Source of the DNA: Gemmatimonadota bacterium
Lineage (GTDB): Bacteria > Latescibacterota > UBA2968 > UBA8231
Direction: 5' to 3'
NCBI GenBank assembly: GCA_009840005.1
Contig: VXOR01000041.1
Span: forward strand, 1 to 64,000
Length of the DNA: 64,000 nucleotides
Part shown: piece after piece, positions 35,977-44,776 of the stretch
Numbering within the stretch: position 1 is the stretch's first letter
Layout: each line of letters begins with the position of its first letter
Translations under genes and position numbers: made by a program
Notes under the pieces: model-generated
What the model saw: only the letters and a program-made list of their open reading frames with translations
Told to the model about the DNA's origin: nothing
The model's database searches: none

Positions 35977-37197
35977 CTACCTCCCCAAGTGGCGGTCGGC
36001 AAAGTCCAAGTATTGCTCCCAATCGCACTCGGCGAGGTCGTGGCCACCGCTGCGGACGTGGTAGCCGATCTGGCCCATGACCGGCTGATCGACGGTAGGC
36101 ATCTGCGTGGTCGGTAAGCCATCGGTCCCAAGTAGGCGATAGACGGGATCGGCGGCGAGGGCCGCGAGGAATTCGCCGCGCGGATCGGCCCAGCGGTCCT
36201 CGACGGCGCTGGCTACGTAGAGGGGGCGCGGGGCACAAAGTGCCAAAAGCTGATGCTGATCTACGGGCAACTCGTCTTCGACATCATTATATCGTCTGAA
36301 ATTGTCGCAGAACCAGTGCGGGAACGCGTGGTTGATATGCGCGACGGTCTCGCCGTAGCGCCGCCGCGAGAGGGCCGCTCCACCGCAGCCGGAATCGTTG
36401 GAGATGACCAAGGCAAAGCGCAGGTCGCAGGCCCCGGCCCACAGCGCGGTCTTGCCCAGCCGCGAGTGGCCGAGTACGGCGATCCGCTCGTGGTCGCAGT
36501 CCGGGTCGGTTTGCAGATAATCCACAGCCCGGCTCAAACCCCACGCCCAAGCGCCAATGGCACCCCATTCGTCCGGGGCGGGCCGGTTTTGCCCCACTTG
36601 GTAGAACAGCGGGTGGACGCCGTTGTGATAGCCATCGTCGTAGTCGGGGTCGAGGTCGCCGCAGTATATGGTGGCCAAGCCGTAGCCACGCGCGATGATC
36701 TTGGCGACGGGCCAGCGTCGTTCTAGGCAGCCGCGCGATTTGAAGGTGGCGCGGTGATTGACGATGCCGTTTTGTGCCTCGGCGCGCATCCAGCGGGTGT
36801 TGAGATGGATTTTAGGATCGCGTTGGATGGAGTGATTGCCGAAGAAATTGAGCCCTAAAAAGACAGGCGACGGGCCGGAAACGGCGGCGGGAAGATAAAG
36901 GAGAATATCCATGCTCGGGCCGTTATTGTCATCGGTGAAACACGCGCGGACTTGGCGTCTCAGAGCGCGGCCTGAAAGAGCCTCGCCCTCCTCGGTGGTA
37001 AGGAAACGAGTAGCAGGTAGAGGACCGGGCATTTCGCCGAAGACATGCGTTTTGAAAAGCTGGAGAGTTTCTGGACGACGCACCTCGGTCCAAGTAGCCG
37101 CGTCGGCCACGGGTTCGCCGCTGGCCATCGTCAGCGGGTCGGGCAACGCATACGGAGGAACTTTGGCTTCGTCGTAATTGGCTTCGCTTGGGGGCAT
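35977..37197 (-). CDS. CE15-like glucuronoyl esterase family protein
   Basis: 406 residues from ATG 37197. The nucleophile is S245 in [20 protein letters not shown], where the family has GCSRxGK; the region [15 protein letters not shown] and the C-terminal [11 protein letters not shown] with its catalytic His complete the picture. These enzymes cleave esters of glucuronic acid in lignin-xylan links. No signal peptide is present, so it would act in the cytoplasm, unusual for the family. Starts 40 bp after the barrel-protein gene and abuts the rhamnonate-dehydratase-like gene, suggesting sugar-acid ester use. Confidence 0.85.
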   Translation of the reverse strand: MPPSEANYDEAKVPPYALPDPLTMASGEPVADAATWTEVRRPETLQLFKTHVFGEMPGPLPATRFLTTEEGEALSGRALRRQVRACFTDDNNGPSMDILLYLPAAVSGPSPVFLGLNFFGNHSIQRDPKIHLNTRWMRAEAQNGIVNHRATFKSRGCLERRWPVAKIIARGYGLATIYCGDLDPDYDDGYHNGVHPLFYQVGQNRPAPDEWGAIGAWAWGLSRAVDYLQTDPDCDHERIAVLGHSRLGKTALWAGACDLRFALVISNDSGCGGAALSRRRYGETVAHINHAFPHWFCDNFRRYNDVEDELPVDQHQLLALCAPRPLYVASAVEDRWADPRGEFLAALAADPVYRLLGTDGLPTTQMPTVDQPVMGQIGYHVRSGGHDLAECDWEQYLDFADRHLGR

Positions 37198-37237
37198 AGT
37201 CGCTGGTCTGAGGGTGTACGAGACTTTGGGCCGTGGT

Positions 37238-38116
37238 TTAGTCGCCGAAGTTATAGACGAAGGACAGCCAGGGGATGGGAAATCCCTCTTTGAGGACCTC
37301 GCCGATGATAATAACACCGGCATCAACAGCTATCCTAGGGCCAAAAAAGCGGAGGGCGAGGCCCAACGGCTGTTGGTCGAGCCCGAGATCTTCGCCGGTA
37401 ATGAGCCAGTTTTCCGAAACCAAGGCCAAGCTCTCGGAGAGGCGGATATTGCCGCCGAGGAGGAGAACTGGATGCTCGGCGAAATCCACGTCCTCGCCTT
37501 CCTCGGCGATATAGCCTAGGCCGATGCCACAGGTGAAGCTCTTGTCGGGGCTACCTTTTGTCCCTACCACAAAGGCCATACCTCCAGCGTCGTCTTCGAT
37601 ACGCATATAGAGCACGCCCGCGGAAAGGGCGACATCGCCGCTGTCGTAGAGGCCGACCTTGGGGGCCAGCGACAGGACCTGCTCGCTCAATCCCAACCCA
37701 GGGACAACCGACAGACCTGCCGCCACGCCGAGGCGGTCGGAGAAACCATAGGCCAGGCCGGGAAAGAATACGTAGTAATCAAAGAAATAGCGATTTCCTC
37801 GGCGCAATGGTCTGCCAGTAGGTGCGAACATCAGGCGGGTGTAGTTGGGGTCGGGACGGGAGAAGGCACTAGCGCGGCGCTTTTTTATTGCAACAATGGA
37901 CGTTCTCGGCACCTTTACTTCTAAGCCGGCCAGTGTCTCGACGAGGATGTGGGTTTCGGTTTCCTGAGTAATGATGCCTTCGAGTTGGGTGCCGTCAGTG
38001 AGGGAAATGGACATCAGCGAGTCGGCGAGGGTGTCCTGCTCCTCGGCACCCAAGGGCATGGCCACTTGAAGCAAGAGCCAGAGCGCATAAGAAACCCATT
38101 TGATCTGTGGATTCAC
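37238..38116 (-). CDS. Exported protein, probable outer-membrane-type beta-barrel
   Basis: The best start is GTG at 38116, giving a signal peptide ([19 protein letters not shown]). A short N-terminal module follows ([35 protein letters not shown]), like the small beta module of LSm/PRC-type proteins, then long alternating hydrophobic strands ([40 protein letters not shown]) ending in an aromatic residue, as in outer-membrane barrels. Role unknown. Lies between PhyH and CE15 genes on the same strand. Confidence 0.6.
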   Translation of the reverse strand: MNPQIKWVSYALWLLLQVAMPLGAEEQDTLADSLMSISLTDGTQLEGIITQETETHILVETLAGLEVKVPRTSIVAIKKRRASAFSRPDPNYTRLMFAPTGRPLRRGNRYFFDYYVFFPGLAYGFSDRLGVAAGLSVVPGLGLSEQVLSLAPKVGLYDSGDVALSAGVLYMRIEDDAGGMAFVVGTKGSPDKSFTCGIGLGYIAEEGEDVDFAEHPVLLLGGNIRLSESLALVSENWLITGEDLGLDQQPLGLALRFFGPRIAVDAGVIIIGEVLKEGFPIPWLSFVYNFGD

Positions 38117-38132
38117 CGCGTTTTGCGCCGCC

Positions 38133-38933
38133 TCAATCGCCCGCCAGAATGGGGTGCAGCGGATGATCCCAGGGGCCGCCGGCCTCCATCTCGTCGGCCG
38201 CGCCAGCCGCATCGTGCGTCCCGGTAAACGTGGTGTAGTCGGGCATGTAGATAATGGCAAACGCGCGGCGCGGCGCAGCGGTCTGGTTGGGACCAGCGTA
38301 GTGGAAGGTGCAGCCGTGGTGGAAGGTCACGCCGCCGGCTTGCATGTTCATGGTCACCGGCTCGGGCACGTCGTAGCCCTGTTCCTTCATTTTGGCGACA
38401 ATACTCTCGCCAGCAACGCCTAATTTGATCGGTTCGAGCCGCTCGTATTGGTGTGAGCCGGGCACAAAGTGGAGGCAGCCGTTGTCTGCGGTCACGTCAT
38501 CTACTGCGATCCACGCCGACAACGCGCCGACCGGGTTCATCGGCCAATAGGGAGCATCCTGATGCCAGTTCGTCTCCTTGCTCGTTTGGCCGGGAGGCTT
38601 GATCATCGCGTGGTCGTGGTAGATGCGCACGTGGCGGCAGCCGCTCAGGCGGCGGGCGGTCTCGGCCAAGCGCGGATGGAAGGCAATTTCCTTGGCGTCC
38701 GGATAGTCGGTCCAGAGGTTGACCATCTGGTTGAAGACGCGTTCGTACTCTTCCGACCCGCGGCCATCATTCTCGGCCCCTTTGATGCGGGCGCGATGCG
38801 TGTCTATAGCGTGGTCAATGGCGTGGCGCAGCGAGGCGATCTCCTCGGCGGAGAAGAAGTGCTCGTAGCGGATGTAGCCGTTTTGCTGAAAGAATTCGGC
38901 GTCGGCTGGCGTCGCCGGGCTTATTGTAGGCAT
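38133..38933 (-). CDS. Phytanoyl-CoA dioxygenase (PhyH) family protein
   Basis: 266 residues. Fe(II) ligands H124-Q-D126 in TNWHQDAPYW and H211 in FHYAGPNQTA, with R222 of APRRAFA as the 2-oxoglutarate contact; LHFVPGSHQYERLE is the usual middle motif. Complete and canonical. First gene of a minus-strand run with the barrel protein (16 bp downstream), CE15 esterase, RhmD-like enzyme and PH-like protein. Oxidises an unknown small molecule, perhaps a methylated or lipid-like compound. Confidence 0.9.
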   Translation of the reverse strand: MPTISPATPADAEFFQQNGYIRYEHFFSAEEIASLRHAIDHAIDTHRARIKGAENDGRGSEEYERVFNQMVNLWTDYPDAKEIAFHPRLAETARRLSGCRHVRIYHDHAMIKPPGQTSKETNWHQDAPYWPMNPVGALSAWIAVDDVTADNGCLHFVPGSHQYERLEPIKLGVAGESIVAKMKEQGYDVPEPVTMNMQAGGVTFHHGCTFHYAGPNQTAAPRRAFAIIYMPDYTTFTGTHDAAGAADEMEAGGPWDHPLHPILAGD

Positions 38934-38988
38934 GAGGGCAAGACCTTACTTTTTGCGGTGGCAATCAAACACTCAACAGGGGTAGAAC

Positions 38989-39336
38989 ATGGCCGAAGTA
39001 ACGATGTACCACAACCCGAAATGTTCTAAAAGTCGGCAGACGTTGGCTTTGTTGTCCGAGCAAGGCGTAGAGGCAAACGTCGTCGAGTATTTGAAGACGC
39101 CGCCGGACGCCAAAACCCTAGACGCACTTTTGCAAAAGCTCGGACTGGAACCCCGGGAACTGATGCGCACCAAAGAGGACGAATACGAGGCGCTGGGCTT
39201 GGCCGAGGTCGCGGACCGTGCGCAGCTCATTCAGGCGATGGTGGAACACCCCATCCTGATCGAGCGGCCCATCGTGGTCAAGGGAAATCAAGCGCGTCTC
39301 GGGCGACCGCCGGAACGAGTCCTGGACATCCTCTAG
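38989..39336 (+). CDS. ArsC-family arsenate reductase-like protein
   Basis: 115 residues. Thioredoxin-fold ArsC/Spx pattern with the nucleophilic C12 in HNPKCSKSRQTL, and the substrate-binding arginine region HPILIERPIVVKG at the C-terminus. This is the glutaredoxin-dependent arsenate-reductase type; Spx-like regulators lack the C-terminal motif. No ars operon surrounds it, so housekeeping function is possible. Directly followed by purN (stop and start adjacent). Confidence 0.87.
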   Translation: MAEVTMYHNPKCSKSRQTLALLSEQGVEANVVEYLKTPPDAKTLDALLQKLGLEPRELMRTKEDEYEALGLAEVADRAQLIQAMVEHPILIERPIVVKGNQARLGRPPERVLDIL

Positions 39337-39945
39337 ATGCTAAAACTGGGGTTTCTCGCCTCGCACACCGGCTCGAATATGCAGGCGATCATCGATGCCT
39401 GTCAGGCGGCGACGCTAGCGGCCGAGCCGCGCGTGGTAATCAGCAACAACTCGCAGTCGGGTGCGCTGGCGCGGGCGCGGCAGGCGAACATTGCGGCGTA
39501 CCACCTGAGCGAGCGGACGCACGGCGATGCGCTGGGAGAAGCGATCCTAACGGCGATGCAGCGGCACGAGGTCGAAGTGATTTGCCTAGCCGGATACATG
39601 AAGAAGCTGGGAGCGGAGGTTTTGGCGGCCTACGAAGGGCGGATTTTGAATATCCACCCCGCCCTGTTGCCCAAGTTCGGCGGGCAGGGCATGTACGGGA
39701 TGCGGGTCCACGAGGCCGTATTGGCCGCTGGGGAGCAAGAGAGCGGGGCGACGGTCCACTTGGTGGATGAAGAATACGACCACGGGCGGGTACTGGCGCA
39801 GGAAAAGGTTCCGGTTAAAGCAGAAGACACGCCCGAGACATTACAAAAGCGGGTATTAGCCGTGGAACACCGGCTCTACGCGGCGACGCTCGCGCAGGTC
39901 GCGGCCGGCGAAATCCCTATTCCTCCTCTGCGCTCCCGCGCATAA
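39337..39945 (+). CDS. purN: Phosphoribosylglycinamide formyltransferase
   Basis: 202 residues. The glycine-rich phosphate-binding start LGFLASHTGSNMQAI, the catalytic region NIHPALLPKFGGQGMYG, and the conserved EQESGATVHLVDEEYDHG match PurN (GAR transformylase 1). It transfers the formyl group from 10-formyl-THF in purine synthesis. Starts immediately after the arsC-like stop. Its last 29 bp overlap the convergent flippase gene. Confidence 0.93.
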   Translation: MLKLGFLASHTGSNMQAIIDACQAATLAAEPRVVISNNSQSGALARARQANIAAYHLSERTHGDALGEAILTAMQRHEVEVICLAGYMKKLGAEVLAAYEGRILNIHPALLPKFGGQGMYGMRVHEAVLAAGEQESGATVHLVDEEYDHGRVLAQEKVPVKAEDTPETLQKRVLAVEHRLYAATLAQVAAGEIPIPPLRSRA

Positions 39946-41398
39946 TGCGTCGCAAGTGCCCGAGCTCCTCGACGATGGTGCGGCGCTCTAGTATCCCTAA
40001 AACAATCCCGTACGCCAACGCCATAATGCCACTCCGCAAAACAAAATCGCCCACCGCATAATCCAAGGCCCAACGGTCGTACAACCATCCACAGACAGCG
40101 GCTGCCAGCAATCCCACGGCTGGCGCGGCCAATACCTTGAACCAATTGACGCGCACATAGGTGCGCAGGCCAACACACAGTCCCAAAAAACCCGTGCCAG
40201 CCACCGCGCCCATGCTGTACGCCACGCCCTCCGCGCCCCACAACACGGCCAGCGCCGGGACGGCAAAAAGAGCCACTGCCCCCTGCATCCCCACGATGCA
40301 CGCGGACCGGCGCGTCGCCCCTACCGCCCACAGCAGGCTAAAACCATCGCTGAGCAGCGGGCGCAACAGCGCATACGCTGCCAGCCAAACCACGATGCGC
40401 GCCGACCCAGCCCATTGGCCGCCTAAGAGAGCGGTTATTTCGCGGGCATTAAAAACCAAAATCAACGACACCGGAGCCGACACTCTCAGCACTAGGCTGA
40501 TCATCTTGGAGAACAACTCGCCCAATCGCTCGCGCTCGTGCCGATACCGCGAGTACAGGGCACCGCTGTAGTTGAGGATAATATGCGCGATGACCGCAGT
40601 GGGAATCTGCACCAGCCACCACGCCGTCTCGTAGAGCGCGAGCGCCGTATCGCCTACTACCAAGCGCACGACCAGTTTGTCGTACCACCAAATAAAAATC
40701 TGCAACACCCAGCCAATCCAGATCCACACGCCATAGCCCAATAAGCGGCGCGCCCAAACCCAGTCGAAGCGCAAGGAGGTGAGGCGCAGAGGACGGCTGC
40801 ACCAAGTAGCCGTAGAAAAAAACAGCACATACACCACGCTAAGCACCGAGTACGTAGTCCACCCTCCCAATATCAGGCTCCACTCTTCCCACCCGGCGTG
40901 GGCCGCCAGCAGCGCACTGCTCAAGGCCAACAGCGTCCCCAGCCCGTGCAACAGGGAGAGCCGGCCAAACTCAAAATCCATCCTCAGCAGAGCCTCTGAA
41001 GTCAGGGTCAGTTGGCGCACGAAGTGCAGCGCCGCCAGCACCCACGCGACTTGGGCAAAGGTCCAGGAAAAATCCGCTGGGAAGAGCAACGTCAAGGCTA
41101 AAACGACCCCGCTGGTCAACAAACACGACAGCAGAGTAATGCACACATTCAGCGCAAAGTGCGTGCCGACGAATTCCTCGACTCGGTCTTGGAAATGCAA
41201 CAGCGCGTGCGTCAGGCCGAATTCGCGCAGGCTGGACAGCATGGTAAAGACCGTCACGCCCAAAAACACATCGGCAAAAACACTCGGTTCGAGCTGTCTT
41301 TTGATCAAGACCGTCAGCCCCACGCTGCACAGCCGCGCGGCATAGCCCGTGCCCAAGGTATAGAAAAACCCCTTGAACATCTTTTGCGGGGTAATCAT
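39917..41398 (-). CDS. Oligosaccharide/lipopolysaccharide flippase (MOP family)
   Basis: 493 residues with about twelve to fourteen membrane segments; N-terminal MFKGFFYTLGTGYAARLCSV and LREFGLTHALLHF are typical of Wzx-type polysaccharide exporters. A lipid-linked glycan is the likely cargo. Its 3' end overlaps purN on the opposite strand by 29 bp. Reads 6 bp after the adenosine-deaminase-like gene. Confidence 0.85.
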   Translation of the reverse strand: MITPQKMFKGFFYTLGTGYAARLCSVGLTVLIKRQLEPSVFADVFLGVTVFTMLSSLREFGLTHALLHFQDRVEEFVGTHFALNVCITLLSCLLTSGVVLALTLLFPADFSWTFAQVAWVLAALHFVRQLTLTSEALLRMDFEFGRLSLLHGLGTLLALSSALLAAHAGWEEWSLILGGWTTYSVLSVVYVLFFSTATWCSRPLRLTSLRFDWVWARRLLGYGVWIWIGWVLQIFIWWYDKLVVRLVVGDTALALYETAWWLVQIPTAVIAHIILNYSGALYSRYRHERERLGELFSKMISLVLRVSAPVSLILVFNAREITALLGGQWAGSARIVVWLAAYALLRPLLSDGFSLLWAVGATRRSACIVGMQGAVALFAVPALAVLWGAEGVAYSMGAVAGTGFLGLCVGLRTYVRVNWFKVLAAPAVGLLAAAVCGWLYDRWALDYAVGDFVLRSGIMALAYGIVLGILERRTIVEELGHLRRIMRGSAEEE

Positions 41399-41404
41399 GG
41401 GTTC

Positions 41405-42757
41405 CTAGCGGGTGCGGGTCGCGCCACACCGGTAGAAGCGTGGGTCGCCGAGGCGGGCTTGCAGTGCGTCGGCTGTCATGCCAGTGTGGCGCTGGACCCA
41501 GTTGACCTCATCGGCGAGTGTGCAGTCGAAAAGGCCGGGATCGTCGGCACCGATGGCCAGGCGGACATCGGAGGCCAAAAAGCGATGCACTGGGTGATCT
41601 TTGGCGTCGGGCACGGCACCGATGCGCAAGTTGGAGGTCGGGCAGGTCTCTACTACGGTGCCGAGCGCGGCCAAGCGGCTGAGCGCAAAGTCCTGCCGCC
41701 GGCGCACCGCTTCGAGGCGCGGGGGATCGTACGCACGGCAAACGAGCGCATCGCCGGGACGAGACGAGAGGCGGGCGCGCTCCCTCATCAGGGCTTGATC
41801 ATCGACCGGAACGCCGAAGTCTTCCAACGCGGCCTTGTGTTGCAAATCGTAGGCGATCTGAGCCAAGCGTTCGCTGACCGGCTCGCATTCGTGAGCTTGG
41901 GACCGGCGAGCCACGGCGACCTCTGGGTCGAGCCCTAGCGCAGTGCAGTGGCCCAAGCGCAGCGCATCCAACTCCGCGGCTTCGTGACACCAGCGCACCG
42001 CGCTTTCGAGCGATTTGTCGAAGTAGGACTCGCCGACGTGATAGGCCACATCGAGGGCCCGTTCCGGGCGCAGCTCGTTGTCGCGGCGCAGGCGGCGGAA
42101 GAAGGCGCGGGTGCTCGCGGGTGGATAGCCCTCTTCAAAGTGACAGAAGTCGAGGCCGACGATCGCGGGAAGCAAATCCTCGTTTTCGTCGAGCAGGCGT
42201 TGAACCAATTTGTAGCATTCGAGCGGTGCCCAGCGCGGCAGGCTGATGAGATAGCGAGCGGTAAAGTCCGAGGTGCAGGCTTGGGCGATGGCGCGAGCAG
42301 TCAGCTCGTGAAACTGCGCGAAGGCTTCGGGCTGGATGTGGTCGTACGGAGCCATGGCGCGGTATTCGACGTAGCGCAGCCCTTCGCGCCGATGGTGGGC
42401 AAAGACGCGGTGCAAAATTTCTTCTGGCTTGCCCAAGACATTCCACCAATGGCGATAGATGCAGATCGCCAAGTTGAACTTGGCTTGGAAATGGGCAAAG
42501 TCGCCGCCGTCTTCCGCGCCGTACACGCAGTGCGCCTTGAGCGCGTCGAGACATTGGCTGTGGAGCGCCTCGCGGAATAGCGCGACCGGGGCGGGCCGTC
42601 GGCCATAGGTGCGTTCAAAGCTATCGACAAACAGCGACCAGTCGATTTTTTCGTAGTGGTCGCGGGCCAAGTCGAGGAGGTCGGCAGCAAAGAGGCTGCC
42701 GCCGATGTGGACGTGCAGCTCGCAGGTCTTGGCAGCCTGGAGGGGGGGCTCCGTCAC
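41405..42757 (-). CDS. Adenosine-deaminase-like metal-dependent hydrolase
   Basis: 450 residues. Metal motifs of the ADA barrel: CELHVHIGGS near the N-terminus, VAYHVGES, LRLGHCTALG, ETCPTSNLRIG and LAIGADDPGLFDCTLADE at the C-terminus. Longer than ADA by about 100 residues, with an extra N-terminal helical part. Probably deaminates adenosine or a modified adenine nucleoside. Its start lies 3 bp after the aldo/keto reductase stop. Confidence 0.87.
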   Translation of the reverse strand: MTEPPLQAAKTCELHVHIGGSLFAADLLDLARDHYEKIDWSLFVDSFERTYGRRPAPVALFREALHSQCLDALKAHCVYGAEDGGDFAHFQAKFNLAICIYRHWWNVLGKPEEILHRVFAHHRREGLRYVEYRAMAPYDHIQPEAFAQFHELTARAIAQACTSDFTARYLISLPRWAPLECYKLVQRLLDENEDLLPAIVGLDFCHFEEGYPPASTRAFFRRLRRDNELRPERALDVAYHVGESYFDKSLESAVRWCHEAAELDALRLGHCTALGLDPEVAVARRSQAHECEPVSERLAQIAYDLQHKAALEDFGVPVDDQALMRERARLSSRPGDALVCRAYDPPRLEAVRRRQDFALSRLAALGTVVETCPTSNLRIGAVPDAKDHPVHRFLASDVRLAIGADDPGLFDCTLADEVNWVQRHTGMTADALQARLGDPRFYRCGATRTR

Positions 42758-42760
42758 CCG

Positions 42761-43777
42761 TCACTCCAGCGCAGGCATATCGACCGCGTCGTCGCGGCGC
42801 TCGTGCATGTTCGCTTCCATGGCTTCTGGATAGCGATGCGGGAGGTGGGAGACTTCGTCGAGCCGGGCACGGGCCTCGTCTGGCAGGCAAAAGCTGCCAG
42901 CAAGCATGTTGTCCCTCGCCTGCTCAACCGTGCGTGCGCCGATGATGACCGAGGTGATAGCCGGTTGTTCCAACACCCAACGCAGCGCGACTTGCGCTGG
43001 CGAACGGCCCATCTCGTCGGCTGCCGCTATAAGCGTCTCTAAGGTCTCGTCGGCATTGGCGGCAAAATAGCTTTGCGGGTAAGCCCAAGCATCAGCAGAA
43101 CGCGTGCCTTCCAAGGTGCGCTCGCCGGGCTTGTACTTGCCAGAGAGAAAACCGCCGCCGAGCGGACTCCACACCACCACGCCCAGTCCCTTGAGCTGAC
43201 AGACGGGAATCAGCTCCTGCTCAATGTCGCGCACGACCAAGCTGTATTGCGGCTGGAAGCACTCAAAGCGCGACAACCCATTCGCGTCTGAAATCCACAA
43301 CGCCTCCATCAAACGCCACGCCTGATAGTTGGAACAGGCGGTATAGCGCACCTTGCCTTGGCGAACCAAATCGTCGAGGGCGCGCAACATCTCCTCCAAC
43401 GGGGTCTGAGTATCCACGTGGTGAATGTAATAGAGGTCGATGTAATCTGTTTGCAATCGCTGAAGGCTGTCTTCGACCGCGTTCATAATGCGCACCCGCG
43501 ACATCCCCGAGTCATTGGGGTTAGGTCCCATGGGATTGAAGAACTTGGTGGCGATGACCGCGTCGCGGCGGCGGCTCTTAAGCGCCTTGCCGGTGATGAC
43601 CTCGGACTCGCCGCCGCCATACGAGTCGGCCGTGTCGAAGAAATTGATGCCCGCGTCAAACGCCAGATCGACGATCCGCTTGGCCTCCCGTTCGTCCGTG
43701 CTGTGGCCAAAGGTCATGGTCCCAAGGCAAACTTCCGATACTTTGAGGCCGGTGCGGCCCATTCTGCGATATTCCAT
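42761..43777 (-). CDS. Aldo/keto reductase
   Basis: 338 residues. Active-site tetrad of the AKR fold is visible: Asp and Tyr in FFDTADSYGGGESEV, Lys in VIATKFF, His in LYYIHHVDTQTP. C-terminal cofactor loop VIIGARTVEQARDN binds NADPH. N-terminal MEYRRMGRTGLKVSEV is the standard opening. Probably reduces a sugar or ketone; co-transcribed with the ADA-like enzyme. Confidence 0.93.
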   Translation of the reverse strand: MEYRRMGRTGLKVSEVCLGTMTFGHSTDEREAKRIVDLAFDAGINFFDTADSYGGGESEVITGKALKSRRRDAVIATKFFNPMGPNPNDSGMSRVRIMNAVEDSLQRLQTDYIDLYYIHHVDTQTPLEEMLRALDDLVRQGKVRYTACSNYQAWRLMEALWISDANGLSRFECFQPQYSLVVRDIEQELIPVCQLKGLGVVVWSPLGGGFLSGKYKPGERTLEGTRSADAWAYPQSYFAANADETLETLIAAADEMGRSPAQVALRWVLEQPAITSVIIGARTVEQARDNMLAGSFCLPDEARARLDEVSHLPHRYPEAMEANMHERRDDAVDMPALE

Positions 43778-43797
43778 TGCTCTTTCCTCGTGGTTAC

Positions 43798-43819
43798 TTT
43801 TGTGTGGGGTAACACAAAA
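43798..43819. repeat. Short inverted repeat between MTase and aldo/keto reductase genes
   Basis: TTTTGTGT at 43798-43805 and ACACAAAA at 43812-43819 pair around a 6-base loop, 21 bp upstream of the aldo/keto reductase start on the same strand as both genes. It might act as a weak terminator for the methyltransferase or as an operator. Confidence 0.35.
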
Positions 43820-43886
43820 ATCTCTTGATAGTGATAGTACAGTATTCCATCAATTTTTTATATTCTGCTAACACTATGTTCTCATT

Positions 43887-44687
43887 TTATATTCCAACCG
43901 CGAACAATGGAGCTTGCTGTATTTTTCTACTTTTTTCCACGGATAGAGGATCGTTAAGCCTTTGTAAGGCCATATCGCAGTATTCGGGAGCAAGGTCTAT
44001 ACCGATAAAGTTTCTATTGAGATTTTTTGCTGCGAGGGCCGTAGTACCTGAGCCCATGAAAGGATCGAGGACGATCTTGGCAATTGTAGACGAAATGATG
44101 CGCTCTATCAAAGCAAGGGGAAAAGGAGCCGGGTGTCTATTTTTGCTCTCTTGGCCGAATTCCCATATATCGCCGTGAGCATTTGCTTTTTCCACCAATT
44201 TGAATTTTGGCTTAGCAATCATATATATCACCTCATACGTCGGCAAAAAATAACCCGGGTTAAAGTTTATACCTCCTTTTCGCCTCCATATAATGATTTG
44301 CCTAACGGGGAAACCAGAAACAATGTCGTTCCTATCTTGCAATAAACCGGCTTGTACTCGCCACTTGTGGTTATAAAAAATGGCACCATTTTCGGGAATG
44401 ACGCGCAACATTTCCTCTAAACACGCCCTTTGCCAGCGCACGTATTCTTCGTGTGGTACGTTATCGCCGTAGTGAGAATAGCCATCGACTAATGCGGCAC
44501 CAGACCACTTGCCACCTCTGCCGTCTTTCATCCCATTGCCCGTTGAATTCTTGAGATTATAGGGCGGCGAGGTCACAACTAAGTCGATGCTACCGCTAGG
44601 TATTTGCTGCATAATATCCGTAGCATTACCACAGATAAACCGATCTATAAAACCATCGGGGTAATATAGTTTTTTAGCGGTTGCCAT
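43887..44687 (-). CDS. Orphan beta-class DNA methyltransferase
   Basis: 266 residues. Motif IV TSPPY at residues 39-43 comes first, and motif I (DPFMGSGTTALAAKN, D208 onward) near the C-terminus, the beta order. TSPPY is seen in both N4-cytosine and some N6-adenine enzymes. The intervening YNHKWRVQAGLL and FLPTYEVIYMIAKP are typical target-recognition parts. No restriction endonuclease adjoins it. The gene and its flanks are AT-rich relative to neighbours, implying transfer. Confidence 0.9.
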   Translation of the reverse strand: MATAKKLYYPDGFIDRFICGNATDIMQQIPSGSIDLVVTSPPYNLKNSTGNGMKDGRGGKWSGAALVDGYSHYGDNVPHEEYVRWQRACLEEMLRVIPENGAIFYNHKWRVQAGLLQDRNDIVSGFPVRQIIIWRRKGGINFNPGYFLPTYEVIYMIAKPKFKLVEKANAHGDIWEFGQESKNRHPAPFPLALIERIISSTIAKIVLDPFMGSGTTALAAKNLNRNFIGIDLAPEYCDMALQRLNDPLSVEKSRKIQQAPLFAVGI

Positions 44688-44776
44688 CTTTTCCTCCGCC
44701 CGGGATTTCGCTGTTCACAATAACTCAAAAAATGTAATCCGTTTCCGTCCAACTCAAGAATGGTAAACTCCTCTGG

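Noticed and set aside
35975..36238. N-terminal extension of the rhamnonate-dehydratase-like protein
   Set aside because: Arg/Pro-rich sequence that lies within the CE15 gene in another frame; ATG 35974 gives the proper enolase N-terminus.
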